Source: a virus. Taken from it: a stretch of 64,000 bases of DNA. The stretch is taken from positions 62,001-126,000 of the IMG/VR virus record IMGVR_UViG_3300023174_000064; one strand, written 5' to 3'. Below the pieces are notes generated by a model. That model ran no database searches and was not told the DNA's origin. It saw nothing but the letters and a program-made list of their open reading frames with translations. Position numbers and translations under genes: made by a program. Of the stretch, positions 52,777-58,466 are shown piece after piece (position 1 is the first letter of the stretch; the number at the start of each line of letters is the position of its first letter).

Positions 52777-53144
52777 AGAGTAATAATTCCTTGATCTGTA
52801 GTGTAATGAATTTCATGAAAGATTTCTTGACACCACGGAAGGCAAAGTTCACACGGCCTTGCAATACGAAGTTCCCCAAATCGATTAAAACGAACATTAA
52901 GGAGAGTTAGCTTCTTGTCACGAAGATTTCTAGGAACCTTACGATAAGCGTCCAGTTCGGAGTGCATTTCATCAAATGCGTATCCAATAACCTTGGCCTT
53001 TGGGTGTGTTTTAAAAAAGTTACGACCGGTTGCTACAATTCGATTCTTATGTAGAATAAAAGAAAGATGCTTCTTTTGGCGAGGCAATTCCATACAAAGA
53101 GGAAAAGCCTGCTCCAAATACTCATCAATAAGAGTGTTGGTCAT
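52773..53144 (-). CDS. cytidine deaminase-superfamily-like protein
   Basis: 123 aa. ATGRNFFKTHP, then a zinc-type HSELDAYRKV (H-x-E) and RPCELCLPWC (PC-x2-C), follow the order of nucleoside/nucleotide deaminases (HxE ... PCxxC). It is short compared with dCMP deaminase (about 190 aa in T4). The substrate is unknown, and a structural or RNA-editing-like role cannot be excluded. It has a sigma70-like promoter upstream. Confidence 0.65.
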   Translation of the reverse strand: MTNTLIDEYLEQAFPLCMELPRQKKHLSFILHKNRIVATGRNFFKTHPKAKVIGYAFDEMHSELDAYRKVPRNLRDKKLTLLNVRFNRFGELRIARPCELCLPWCQEIFHEIHYTTDQGIITL

Positions 53145-53151
53145 AATAACT

Positions 53152-53179
53152 AATATACATCACTTCTGCTTAGAGTCAA
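53152..53179 (-). promoter_or_regulatory. sigma70-like promoter of the deaminase-like gene
   Basis: Minus strand TTGACT (53179-53174), 16-nt spacer, TATATT (53157-53152), 8 nt before the gene start at 53144. It lies inside the end of the 45-aa ORF. Confidence 0.65.
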
Positions 53180-53297
53180 TTTTTTTCGCAGACTTTTTCT
53201 TCTTTTTATTAAAGATATCGTCCCAGTTTTTGGAATACTGTTCCCAGTTTACTGGTCGATATTGATCACCTTTTCCTGCTGCGTGCTTGCCGCCCAT
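53160..53297 (-). CDS. 45-aa conserved small basic protein
   Basis: ATG at 53297, TGA at 53160-53162. MGGKHAAGKGDQYRPVNWEQ then YSKNWDDIFNKKKKKSAKK. The pattern G-x-GD-x-YRPV-x-W-x-x-Y-S-x-NWD-x-IF is one I recall from small ORFs of T4-like aquatic phages, function unknown. Its start abuts the stop of the 204-aa gene. Confidence 0.75.
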   Translation of the reverse strand: MGGKHAAGKGDQYRPVNWEQYSKNWDDIFNKKKKKSAKKIDSKQK

Positions 53298-53912
53298 TTA
53301 TTGTTCCTTTAAATCATAATAATAATTATCGTCGTCTCCGTCTATAATCCATCTATCGCTAGATCCTTCACAACGAAATATTTTATTATCTACTTTAAAA
53401 TCTGGTTTGGTTGGAAACGGTTTAGTGACAAAAGACATATGTTTCCAATAAATTCTATTATTTGGCTGTAAAGTATAACAACCATTATCCAGTTTAATCA
53501 TATGCAAACATTTATATTGTGTTGGTTCGTCACTATACGGGTTATCATACCAATCAAACGTCATGGTGTAATCTCCCCAATGTTCAGAACCATCTTTCAG
53601 TATTACTTTTGCTCTGGAATTTTTTAGGTAATCGTACACAATATTTGTACAATTAATAGAAAAACAATCCCACAATTGTAGATGATCTAGTGGAATACTG
53701 GGAGCAGATTCTTTATGACACAGCATGTGTATTGGTATTCTGCTTCTAACTAAACCATCATCAGTTAATACAGTAAATAATAAAGCAGTATCTGAATTTG
53801 ATTGAGCACCAAAAACAGTAACTTTAACAAATTCACCAACATGATCTTTATGCTGGTACATTTGTTCTTTTCTCATATAACAATAGAAATGAGGAATATT
53901 AACATTTAACAT
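53298..53912 (-). CDS. hypothetical protein
   Basis: 204 aa, beta-rich and aromatic. EFVKVTVFGAQSNSDTALLFTVLTDDGLVRSRIPIHML, HWGDYTMTFDWYDNPYSDEPTQYKCLHMIKLDNGCYTLQPNNRIYW and an acidic C-terminus (IIDGDDDNYYYDLKEQ). No catalytic motif recognised. It lies between tRNA-Asn and the 45-aa ORF with no gap to the latter. An alternative start at Met13 (MRKEQMYQHKD) is possible. Confidence 0.75.
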   Translation of the reverse strand: MLNVNIPHFYCYMRKEQMYQHKDHVGEFVKVTVFGAQSNSDTALLFTVLTDDGLVRSRIPIHMLCHKESAPSIPLDHLQLWDCFSINCTNIVYDYLKNSRAKVILKDGSEHWGDYTMTFDWYDNPYSDEPTQYKCLHMIKLDNGCYTLQPNNRIYWKHMSFVTKPFPTKPDFKVDNKIFRCEGSSDRWIIDGDDDNYYYDLKEQ

Positions 53913-53922
53913 AATATTTAAA

Positions 53923-53995
53923 CTCTCGAAACTGGACTCGAACCAGTGACCCGTGAGTTAACAGCTCACTGCTCTACCAACTGAGCTATTCGAGA
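53923..53995 (-). tRNA. tRNA-Asn (anticodon GTT)
   Basis: 73-nt cloverleaf: acceptor TCTCGAA/TTCGAGA, anticodon stem GTGAG/CTCAC with loop CTGTTAA (GTT), T arm ACTGGTTCGAGTCCAGT. No CCA encoded. Confidence 0.95.
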
Positions 53996-54001
53996 AATTT
54001 T

Positions 54002-54277
54002 TTAATCCTTAAATCGTGTAAACTTAGGATTATTTTTGTTGTACTCTAAAACAGTTTCCTTTACGTCCATATCCGTAAGTGCTTCACTAATAGTGTTACG
54101 AATACAAAGAAGTTCATCGTAAGAGTATCCGTCAATCATTTCATCACAGTCAGTTGCTTGAAAACAAGCAAGAAATTTGCCAGGGTTCAGAGGATCTGGA
54201 AATACTGTGATCATTGGCTTACGAACATCATCAAGACGATTCACACCAGTTGCAACAAATACGTTTTGTTTATGCAT
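54002..54277 (-). CDS. hypothetical protein
   Basis: 91 aa. NVFVATGVNRLDDVRKPMITVFPDPLNPGKFLACFQATD then SYDELLCIRNTISEALTD. Compact alpha-beta, no motif. It lies between tRNA-Asn and the RMF-like ORF (2-nt gap). Function unknown. Confidence 0.75.
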   Translation of the reverse strand: MHKQNVFVATGVNRLDDVRKPMITVFPDPLNPGKFLACFQATDCDEMIDGYSYDELLCIRNTISEALTDMDVKETVLEYNKNNPKFTRFKD

Positions 54278-54279
54278 AA

Positions 54280-54510
54280 TTAATCCTGTAAAAATTCACG
54301 TTGATTAGAATTTTCTGTTAGACGATTACGAGAATTTTCATAATCACGACGAACATTCTCTAGAATAGTACGGTTGGCATCAAACCAACCTGCACGATAC
54401 TCATCCCAATACACACCAATTTCACTAGTTGAAGGCATCTCTCTGCCTTCCATTCGGGCATCATACCCGCTTCGATACGCTTGACCGGGAACGTACTTTG
54501 GTTGACTCAT
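54280..54510 (-). CDS. small protein resembling ribosome modulation factor
   Basis: 76 aa. GQAYRSGYDARMEGREMPSTSEIG..WDEYRAGWFDANRTIL (residues 9-48) follows the RMF layout, A-Y-x-x-G-Y-x-A-x-x-x-G-R then a W-x-x-G-W-x-x-A/GWFDA end. The C-terminal helix (ENVRRDYENSRNRLTEN) is an extension. RMF binds 16S rRNA and dimerises ribosomes in host cells. The match is by pattern only, and the usual CP in the middle is not present. AAAGGAG precedes the ATG. Confidence 0.7.
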   Translation of the reverse strand: MSQPKYVPGQAYRSGYDARMEGREMPSTSEIGVYWDEYRAGWFDANRTILENVRRDYENSRNRLTENSNQREFLQD

Positions 54511-54613
54511 TTGATGACTCCTTTGATTGAGAAATATTCATTCCAAATTGTATGCCTAACAAAAATATTTGAACGCAGCACAAAAAAATTAAAGTGTAAA
54601 ACCAGTATTCCAT
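54461..54613 (-). CDS. 50-aa putative small membrane protein
   Basis: ATG at 54613 with AAAGGA 5-6 nt upstream, stop TGA at 54461-54463. Residues 3-22 (WFYTLIFLCCVQIFLLGIQF) form one hydrophobic helix; the C-terminus is Ser/Arg-rich (STKVRSRSSVSKRV). It overlaps the downstream ORF by 50 nt in another frame. It fills the gap after tRNA-Arg. Function unknown; a holin-like or membrane role is possible. Confidence 0.5.
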   Translation of the reverse strand: MEYWFYTLIFLCCVQIFLLGIQFGMNISQSKESSNESTKVRSRSSVSKRV

Positions 54614-54632
54614 ACAATCCTTTCTATAAAAA

Positions 54633-54707
54633 CACACCCGGCTGGGTTCGAACCAGCGACCTTAGCATTAGAAGTGCCACGCTCTAATCCAACTGAGCTA
54701 CGGGTGT
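54633..54707 (-). tRNA. tRNA-Arg (anticodon TCT)
   Basis: 75-nt cloverleaf: acceptor ACACCCG/CGGGTGT, anticodon stem TGGCA/TGCTA with loop CTTCTAA (TCT), T arm CGCTGGTTCGAACCCAGC. No CCA encoded. Reads AGA, a common codon in this AT-rich genome. Confidence 0.95.
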
Positions 54708-54718
54708 ATGCTGATTGT

Positions 54719-55051
54719 TTAGTCAGCCCCGACTAGCTTCATGCCACCGCCTGGTGTAACAAGCTTCTTTGAAGGAGCAGAGATACCAGTCTTAAATGAC
54801 ATGTATTGAGTTTCAATTTCCTTCTCGGCCTTTAGAGTTAGCCACACAAAGTCAGCAGGAATATTCACGCCGTCCTTGGTGTCAGCAAAAGGCATCCAAC
54901 CAATAAATGCAAGACGACCATCTGGAGTGGGAACAAGGGCCATAGGATCCTTGAGGTTCCAACCAGTGTTCGTCTTGGTTGCACGGCAAAGAACGTCTTC
55001 ACCTGTCTTCATACGCATAATTAGAGTTTCAGTGTTTTCCATAGTGTTCAT
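54719..55051 (-). CDS. Sm-like (LSM-type) small protein
   Basis: 110 aa. ETLIMRMKTGEDVLCRATKTNTGWNLKDPMALVPTPDGRLAFIGWMPFAD then a second strand block PADFVWLTLKAEKEIETQYM gives an Sm-barrel-like strand order. It resembles the N-terminal part of the protein at 10298 (LKMKSGEDIIADVRKT...LRLHRPMVF). An AGGAG lies 7 nt upstream of the ATG, and a late promoter (55095-55102) lies after a terminator. RNA binding is inferred only. Confidence 0.75.
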   Translation of the reverse strand: MNTMENTETLIMRMKTGEDVLCRATKTNTGWNLKDPMALVPTPDGRLAFIGWMPFADTKDGVNIPADFVWLTLKAEKEIETQYMSFKTGISAPSKKLVTPGGGMKLVGAD

Positions 55052-55094
55052 ATTATATCTCCTAAATTAAAAAATGCAAACACAATCACAAATT

Positions 55095-55102
55095 TATTTA
55101 TA
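55095..55102 (-). promoter_or_regulatory. late promoter (TATAAATA) of the Sm-like gene
   Basis: Perfect minus-strand TATAAATA 43 nt before the ATG, directly after the T run of the terminator at 55105-55136. The T run and the box are nearly contiguous (TTTTTTTTATAAATA). Confidence 0.7.
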
Positions 55103-55104
55103 AA

Positions 55105-55136
55105 AAAAATCTGTCCTTTTTAAAGGGACAGATTTT
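55105..55136 (-). terminator. terminator of the winged-helix gene
   Basis: AATCTGTCC/GGACAGATT stem with a short T/A loop (55108-55116 with 55126-55135), followed by eight Ts on the minus strand. It lies 28 nt after the stop of the 90-aa gene. Confidence 0.85.
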
Positions 55137-55163
55137 CATCGAAAAACTCAATCAAAATTTAAC

Positions 55164-55436
55164 TCAGCGAGTCTTGTAACGAGTACCGTCTGCACGGAAC
55201 TTGAACACACGACGACCCGGATGAGTGTCCTTCATGAAGTATTGGGTACGACCGGTTGAACTCATACGAGTCTCAACGCTCCAGTTACCGAACTCTTCAA
55301 CGATCTCGCGGATGTCGCTGATGGTTGCACGGAGGTTCTGCACGCCGAAACGAGCACGAGCCTCAGCAGCAGTCAGAGTACGGCCACGCTTGCTCAGATA
55401 GTTAATCACCTTGTTTTGCTTAGTAATAGTACGCAT
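55164..55436 (-). CDS. winged helix-turn-helix DNA-binding-like protein
   Basis: 90 aa. NKVINYLSKRGRTLTAAEARARFGVQNLRATISDIREIV is an HTH with recognition helix around residues 32-44, followed by a wing (WSVETRMSSTGRTQYFMKD) and a basic end (RRVFKFRADGTRYKTR). It resembles small DNA-binding proteins of T4-like aquatic phages. It has its own sigma70-like promoter and a strong terminator, so it is probably an early regulator. Confidence 0.8.
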   Translation of the reverse strand: MRTITKQNKVINYLSKRGRTLTAAEARARFGVQNLRATISDIREIVEEFGNWSVETRMSSTGRTQYFMKDTHPGRRVFKFRADGTRYKTR

Positions 55437-55514
55437 AATAAAACCTTTCTAGAAATTTTAGGACATTCAGTTATTACCATTCACTGTCCTGTGATGAATG
55501 GCTTACGTTTAGTA

Positions 55515-55542
55515 AATATACACCCAAAATAACGAGTGTCAA
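55515..55542 (-). promoter_or_regulatory. sigma70-like promoter of the winged-helix gene
   Basis: Minus strand TTGACA (55542-55537), 16-nt spacer, TATATT (55520-55515). About 78 nt of leader follow before the ATG at 55436; the leader can fold through CATTCACTGTC...GATGAATGG-like complementary parts. Confidence 0.75.
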
Positions 55543-55549
55543 GAAATAA

Positions 55550-55834
55550 TTAAATCTTTTCTGCGATTTCTCGCACCTTCATCCACTCTGGACGACGGTA
55601 ATCATCCATGGGAGGAAATTGTGACTTCTTGAGAACTGGATGATTGAATGCTTGCTTCATGTCTGCCATGATCAAGTTAAGATCTTCAATATTAGCACCG
55701 AATACACTGGACTGACTCACAGTATGATCAATGGGTTCATCATCAATGTAATACACTTCATGAATACCATACCATGGAGTTTCATTAGTATCATCCACAA
55801 TAATACGGTAATTCCAAGTTAATTTTCCACTCAT
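55550..55834 (-). CDS. conserved phage hypothetical protein
   Basis: 94 aa. TWNYRIIVDDTNETPWYGIHEVYYIDDEPIDHTVSQSSVFGANIEDLNLIMADMKQAF is a pattern common to small phage proteins ('NYRV...IHEVYYD..G'), with no assigned function. It overlaps the 80-aa gene upstream by 4 nt (ATGA). Confidence 0.8.
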   Translation of the reverse strand: MSGKLTWNYRIIVDDTNETPWYGIHEVYYIDDEPIDHTVSQSSVFGANIEDLNLIMADMKQAFNHPVLKKSQFPPMDDYRRPEWMKVREIAEKI

Positions 55835-56073
55835 TGCTTGTATTCCTTTCGTTCCTGATCACGCTTCTCGCAAATCAGTTGCCATTCCTTATCATCGTTT
55901 GGAAGATAAGTGGTGGCAGCAACATCAACTTCCACCACAGTGGCTCGCCAACCGTCTGGAAGAACCACAACACTGCCGTGTTTCATTTCTTCGTTCATTC
56001 GTGTAACTTCTTGATTTAAAGAACGATTAGAAATTGTATGATTTGGTCGAACTAGTAAAATCTTACGTGTCAT
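55831..56073 (-). CDS. hypothetical protein
   Basis: 80 aa. The opening TRKILLVRPNHTISNRSLN and then GSVVVLPDGWRATVVEVDV look like a small beta-rich domain. It starts at the last base of the PEP-CTERM-like gene stop (1-nt overlap) and overlaps the next gene by 4 nt. Function unknown. Confidence 0.7.
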   Translation of the reverse strand: MTRKILLVRPNHTISNRSLNQEVTRMNEEMKHGSVVVLPDGWRATVVEVDVAATTYLPNDDKEWQLICEKRDQERKEYKQ

Positions 56074-56510
56074 TACTTTTTCCTTTTTCTAAACAGAGCC
56101 GCAATTCCTGCTGCCACAATTAATGTGAGTGAAGCAGGAGCAGGTACAGCCGCTGTTGTAGTGCCTTCAGAAGGAGTTAGTGGTACGCCCAAACAAAATC
56201 CTTCTACCTGATCAAACGCAACTGAAATACAAAACTGTTGATCAGACATCTGGTATGTTCCAACCAACTCGCCGTTTAGGTACAACTTATAGACCCAAAG
56301 ACCAACAGCTTCTCCGGTAAACATGGTATCGCTGTATGTTGCCAGCGGAACTGTATTACCGGAAATAGAACCACCAAATTCGGTGGCCATTGACAGGGCT
56401 GGCTTAAACTGAGGAGGCTGTGTATACGCTTGTGTGGTATACATTGATCCTTCGTATGCAGCCCTATGTGAGAACTGTCCTTGTCCGTAAAATGTAGATG
56501 TAAAACCCAT
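56073..56510 (-). CDS. protein with a PEP-CTERM-like C-terminal sorting signal
   Basis: 145 aa. The last 25 residues have VPAPASLTLIVAAGIAALF followed by RKRKK: a V-P-x-P motif, a hydrophobic helix and a basic end, as in PEP-CTERM exosortase substrates. The body is beta-rich and Tyr/Gln-rich at the N-terminus (FYGQGQFSHRAAYEGSMYTTQAY). No N-terminal signal peptide is visible, unlike true PEP-CTERM proteins, so export would need another route or an upstream start. It lies directly before tRNA-Leu. Confidence 0.75.
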   Translation of the reverse strand: MGFTSTFYGQGQFSHRAAYEGSMYTTQAYTQPPQFKPALSMATEFGGSISGNTVPLATYSDTMFTGEAVGLWVYKLYLNGELVGTYQMSDQQFCISVAFDQVEGFCLGVPLTPSEGTTTAAVPAPASLTLIVAAGIAALFRKRKK

Positions 56511-56520
56511 AGTATTTAAG

Positions 56521-56603
56521 TAGGAGCGACAGGACTCGAACCTGCATGATCTTGCGACCAGAACGTTTTAAGCGTTCCGTGTATGCCATTCCACCACGCT
56601 CCC
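56521..56603 (-). tRNA. tRNA-Leu (anticodon TAA)
   Basis: 83-nt class II tRNA: acceptor GGGAGCG/CGCTCCT, anticodon stem GAACG/CGTTC with loop CTTAAAA (TAA), variable arm TGGTCGCAAGATCA, T arm GCAGGTTCGAGTCCTGT. Separated from tRNA-Lys by 5 nt. Confidence 0.93.
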
Positions 56604-56608
56604 AAAAG

Positions 56609-56681
56609 TGCCCCCTGTAGGAATTGAACCTACGACCTATAGATTAAAAGTCTACTGCTCTACCAACTGAGCTAAGAGGGC
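56609..56681 (-). tRNA. tRNA-Lys (anticodon TTT)
   Basis: 73-nt cloverleaf: acceptor GCCCTCT/AGGGGGC, anticodon stem GTAGA/TCTAT with loop CTTTTAA (TTT), T arm CGTAGGTTCAATTCCTACA. The first tRNA after the 56702-56729 promoter. Confidence 0.95.
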
Positions 56682-56701
56682 TATTCACTTGTAACTCACA
56701 T

Positions 56702-56729
56702 AATATAGCTCAGGATTTACGGGAGTCAA
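56702..56729 (-). promoter_or_regulatory. sigma70-like promoter of the Lys/Leu tRNAs
   Basis: Minus strand TTGACT (56729-56724), 16-nt spacer, TATATT (56707-56702), 20 nt before the tRNA-Lys 5' end. It lies in the 51-nt gap after the ADP-ribosyltransferase-like gene. Confidence 0.75.
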
Positions 56730-56732
56730 GAA

Positions 56733-57896
56733 TTATTTGTTATATGCTTGCGGATAGTAAGTGGGAAACCATTCTCCCCTTTTTTGTCTTTCACGAACAG
56801 CTTTGAATCCTGCTGGATCACCTTCTAATTCGCCTTCTGGTGTAATATTAAAAGCAAGACCAGCATCACTTTGAAACATTTTTTCCATTTGTTGCCTAGT
56901 TCTATTATCTGGTGGATGTAATAAACCAACCATACTATCTATTGCGGCGGGAGCTGCAGCTGCCATACCACCTACAACCGCACTGCCTACGCCAGACATT
57001 AAAGCTAAAGTATCAGCAGAAATTGCACCCCGTCTTGCACCACTTGGAGGTGTTTGTGGTTTCGTGGGTGTGGATGCGGAAGCTGGTGTTTGTGTTGTAG
57101 TTGGGGTTACTGGTTTTGAAACTTCTATTGTGCCTGCTCTTAATGGTCCACTAGAATAACCTTCTATTGTGCCTGCTCTTAATGGTCCACTAGAATAACC
57201 TTCTATTGTGCCTGCTCTTAATGGTCCAGAAGAAATATTTGCTGTTGCTTTTGTTGTCTGGGGGGCTAACACATGAGGAGAAAGTATAATTTTTTTGGGA
57301 TCTCTTACATTAATTATTTCATGCGGGACAACTTCTCCAATTTTTTTATCATATGCTTTTATAGCGTCTATTCCTCTTTCATCTAAAGCACTTTGTATTC
57401 GTGCTAAATAGTCAGGGTTTTTTCTATCTTTAAAATTATCTGGAATAGATATTCCCAATCGTTCGCCCACTGTTGGTATATTTTCTCCATAACCCATTTC
57501 TATTGGATTTTCTATATTAGCATACGCAGTAATAATTCTACTACCTGGTGCGTATGAATGTGTAGTTTTACTTGTTGGTGGTTTGAAAGGACGAAGATAC
57601 CATGGTTGTTTTATTTCTATACTATTTGGTATTGTTGTCAGATAACGTTCAGCATAAGTTGGACTTGAAGTCCAATATTGTCCGGGACCCCATGTATTAG
57701 TACCAAGATTATTACTTATTCTTCCTGTTTCTGCAAAATCAAAATTTGGTGTAGCAGACGTTCCACGATATAGTGGTTGAGGTAATCCGGTTTTAGGGTC
57801 TATAGCCTTTGTTCCTTTTAAACGGGTTAAAAGATCATTTACATAATTATTAAATGAATTATCAGATTCTGATAAAAATTGAATAAAGCTTTTCAT
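56733..57896 (-). CDS. putative ADP-ribosyltransferase with capsid-targeting-like leader and 13-aa repeats
   Basis: 387 aa from the ATG at 57896; an ATG at 57923 lies upstream of the late promoter. Residues 1-11 MKSFIQFLSES match T4 capsid-targeting leaders (MKTYQEFIAE), with an L-x-E cleavage site. Residues about 40-210 read LYRGTSATPNFDFAETG, WGPGQYWTSSPTYAERYL, AYANIENPIEM, RGIDAIKAYD and HEIINVRDPKKIIL, the pattern of ADP-ribosyltransferase-like domains (R, T-S-S, then N-P). The catalytic Glu was not placed. Three copies of a 13-aa repeat (SSGPLRAGTIEGY) and an Ala/Gly hydrophobic segment follow. By analogy to T4 Alt, it may be injected and modify host proteins. Confidence 0.65.
   Translation of the reverse strand: MKSFIQFLSESDNSFNNYVNDLLTRLKGTKAIDPKTGLPQPLYRGTSATPNFDFAETGRISNNLGTNTWGPGQYWTSSPTYAERYLTTIPNSIEIKQPWYLRPFKPPTSKTTHSYAPGSRIITAYANIENPIEMGYGENIPTVGERLGISIPDNFKDRKNPDYLARIQSALDERGIDAIKAYDKKIGEVVPHEIINVRDPKKIILSPHVLAPQTTKATANISSGPLRAGTIEGYSSGPLRAGTIEGYSSGPLRAGTIEVSKPVTPTTTQTPASASTPTKPQTPPSGARRGAISADTLALMSGVGSAVVGGMAAAAPAAIDSMVGLLHPPDNRTRQQMEKMFQSDAGLAFNITPEGELEGDPAGFKAVRERQKRGEWFPTYYPQAYNK
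57123..57228. repeat. 39-bp tandem repeat, about 2.7 copies
   Basis: Identical 39-bp units start at 57123, 57162 and 57201 (TTCTATTGTGCCTGCTCTTA and on) and encode the 13-aa SSGPLRAGTIEGY unit in phase. Perfect identity implies recent expansion or slippage. Confidence 0.95.
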
Positions 57897-57901
57897 ACTA
57901 A

Positions 57902-57909
57902 TATTTATA
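57902..57909 (-). promoter_or_regulatory. late promoter (TATAAATA) of the ADP-ribosyltransferase-like gene
   Basis: Perfect minus-strand TATAAATA whose last base is 6 nt from the ATG at 57896, immediately after the T run of the terminator at 57911-57942. The mRNA would start at or next to the ATG. Confidence 0.8.
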
Positions 57910-57910
57910 A

Positions 57911-57942
57911 TAAAAAACCTCACTTTTACGTGAGGTTTTTTA
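57911..57942. terminator. strong bidirectional terminator
   Basis: AAAAAACCTCAC-TTTTAC-GTGAGGTTTTTT, a 6-bp GC-containing stem extended by A/T pairs, with U runs on both strands. It ends transcription from the 58038-58199 gene unit before the late promoter. Confidence 0.93.
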
Positions 57943-58037
57943 AGAGTTATTTGTACGATTCTGTTAGACTCTAATCACAGACAACGCTGAAGTTGTAGCA
58001 CCTTCAGAAAGCTTTTATAATATAAAATAAAGTGTCT

Positions 58038-58199
58038 TTAATAATTCTTAGCAATACTAGGAAGACGACCAAGCCGTTCTAGGGCTTCGCGGGTCTTCTT
58101 CTTGGCATTTTCAGCAATAGCAAGTTGACGATCTCGCGTAGCATTACGCTTACGCTTACGGTGCTTCATGAAAACTTTACGAGTAGGTGTGTTAGCCAT
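58038..58199 (-). CDS. 53-aa highly basic protein
   Basis: ATG at 58199, TAA at 58038-58040. MANTPTRKVFMKHRKRKRNATRDRQLAI...AKKKTREALERLGRLPSIAKNY. Strongly basic with a helical middle, like small nucleic-acid-binding or ribosome-associated proteins, but no family recognised. It has a well-formed sigma70-like promoter just upstream, indicating early expression. The 95 nt between its stop and the terminator contain no other gene I can support. Confidence 0.75.
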   Translation of the reverse strand: MANTPTRKVFMKHRKRKRNATRDRQLAIAENAKKKTREALERLGRLPSIAKNY

Positions 58200-58206
58200 A
58201 ATGTTT

Positions 58207-58234
58207 ATTATATACTACGGTTTAAACAAGTCAA
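58207..58234 (-). promoter_or_regulatory. sigma70-like promoter of the 53-aa basic gene
   Basis: Minus strand TTGACT (58234-58229), 16-nt spacer, TATAAT (58212-58207), 7 nt before the ATG at 58199. It overlaps the 3' end of the 83-aa gene. Confidence 0.75.
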
Positions 58235-58466
58235 ATAATTTATCCCAAAATCTTTTAATAAAATTTGGAAATCCTAGAGGTCCTCGTTGTAGGCTGTACT
58301 GCCAACCAGACAGATCTGTGGCTCTCATAAACTCTTCGGCACTCATTCTGGAGGACTGAGTGGAAATGCTTCTCCACAGCTTAACTTCATTAGACAACAC
58401 CTTGATCTGCTTTAACAGCAGTTCTTGGTATTGTGTATGAAGGTCTCGGCAGTTTTTATCACACAT
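58215..58466 (-). CDS. hypothetical protein downstream of GMP reductase
   Basis: 83 aa. It starts [41 protein letters not shown] (helical) and continues SAEEFMRATDLSGWQYSLQRGPLGFPNFIKRFWDKLFDLFKP, with an amphipathic C-terminal helix. Its ATG overlaps the GMP reductase stop by 1 nt, so it is coupled. Function unknown. Confidence 0.7.
   Translation of the reverse strand: MCDKNCRDLHTQYQELLLKQIKVLSNEVKLWRSISTQSSRMSAEEFMRATDLSGWQYSLQRGPLGFPNFIKRFWDKLFDLFKP

Noticed and set aside
55044-55075. TTGCAT-N16-TATAAT promoter next to the Sm-like gene
   Set aside because: The -10 box would overlap the ribosome binding site and ATG, so the fit is probably chance; the upstream TATAAATA and AGGAG explain expression.
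57943-58037. Segment after the 53-aa gene, with a CTGAAG/CTTCAG hairpin and a short open frame ending in SALSVIRV
   Set aside because: No start codon and no T run after the hairpin on the minus strand; may be a gene remnant but cannot be supported.
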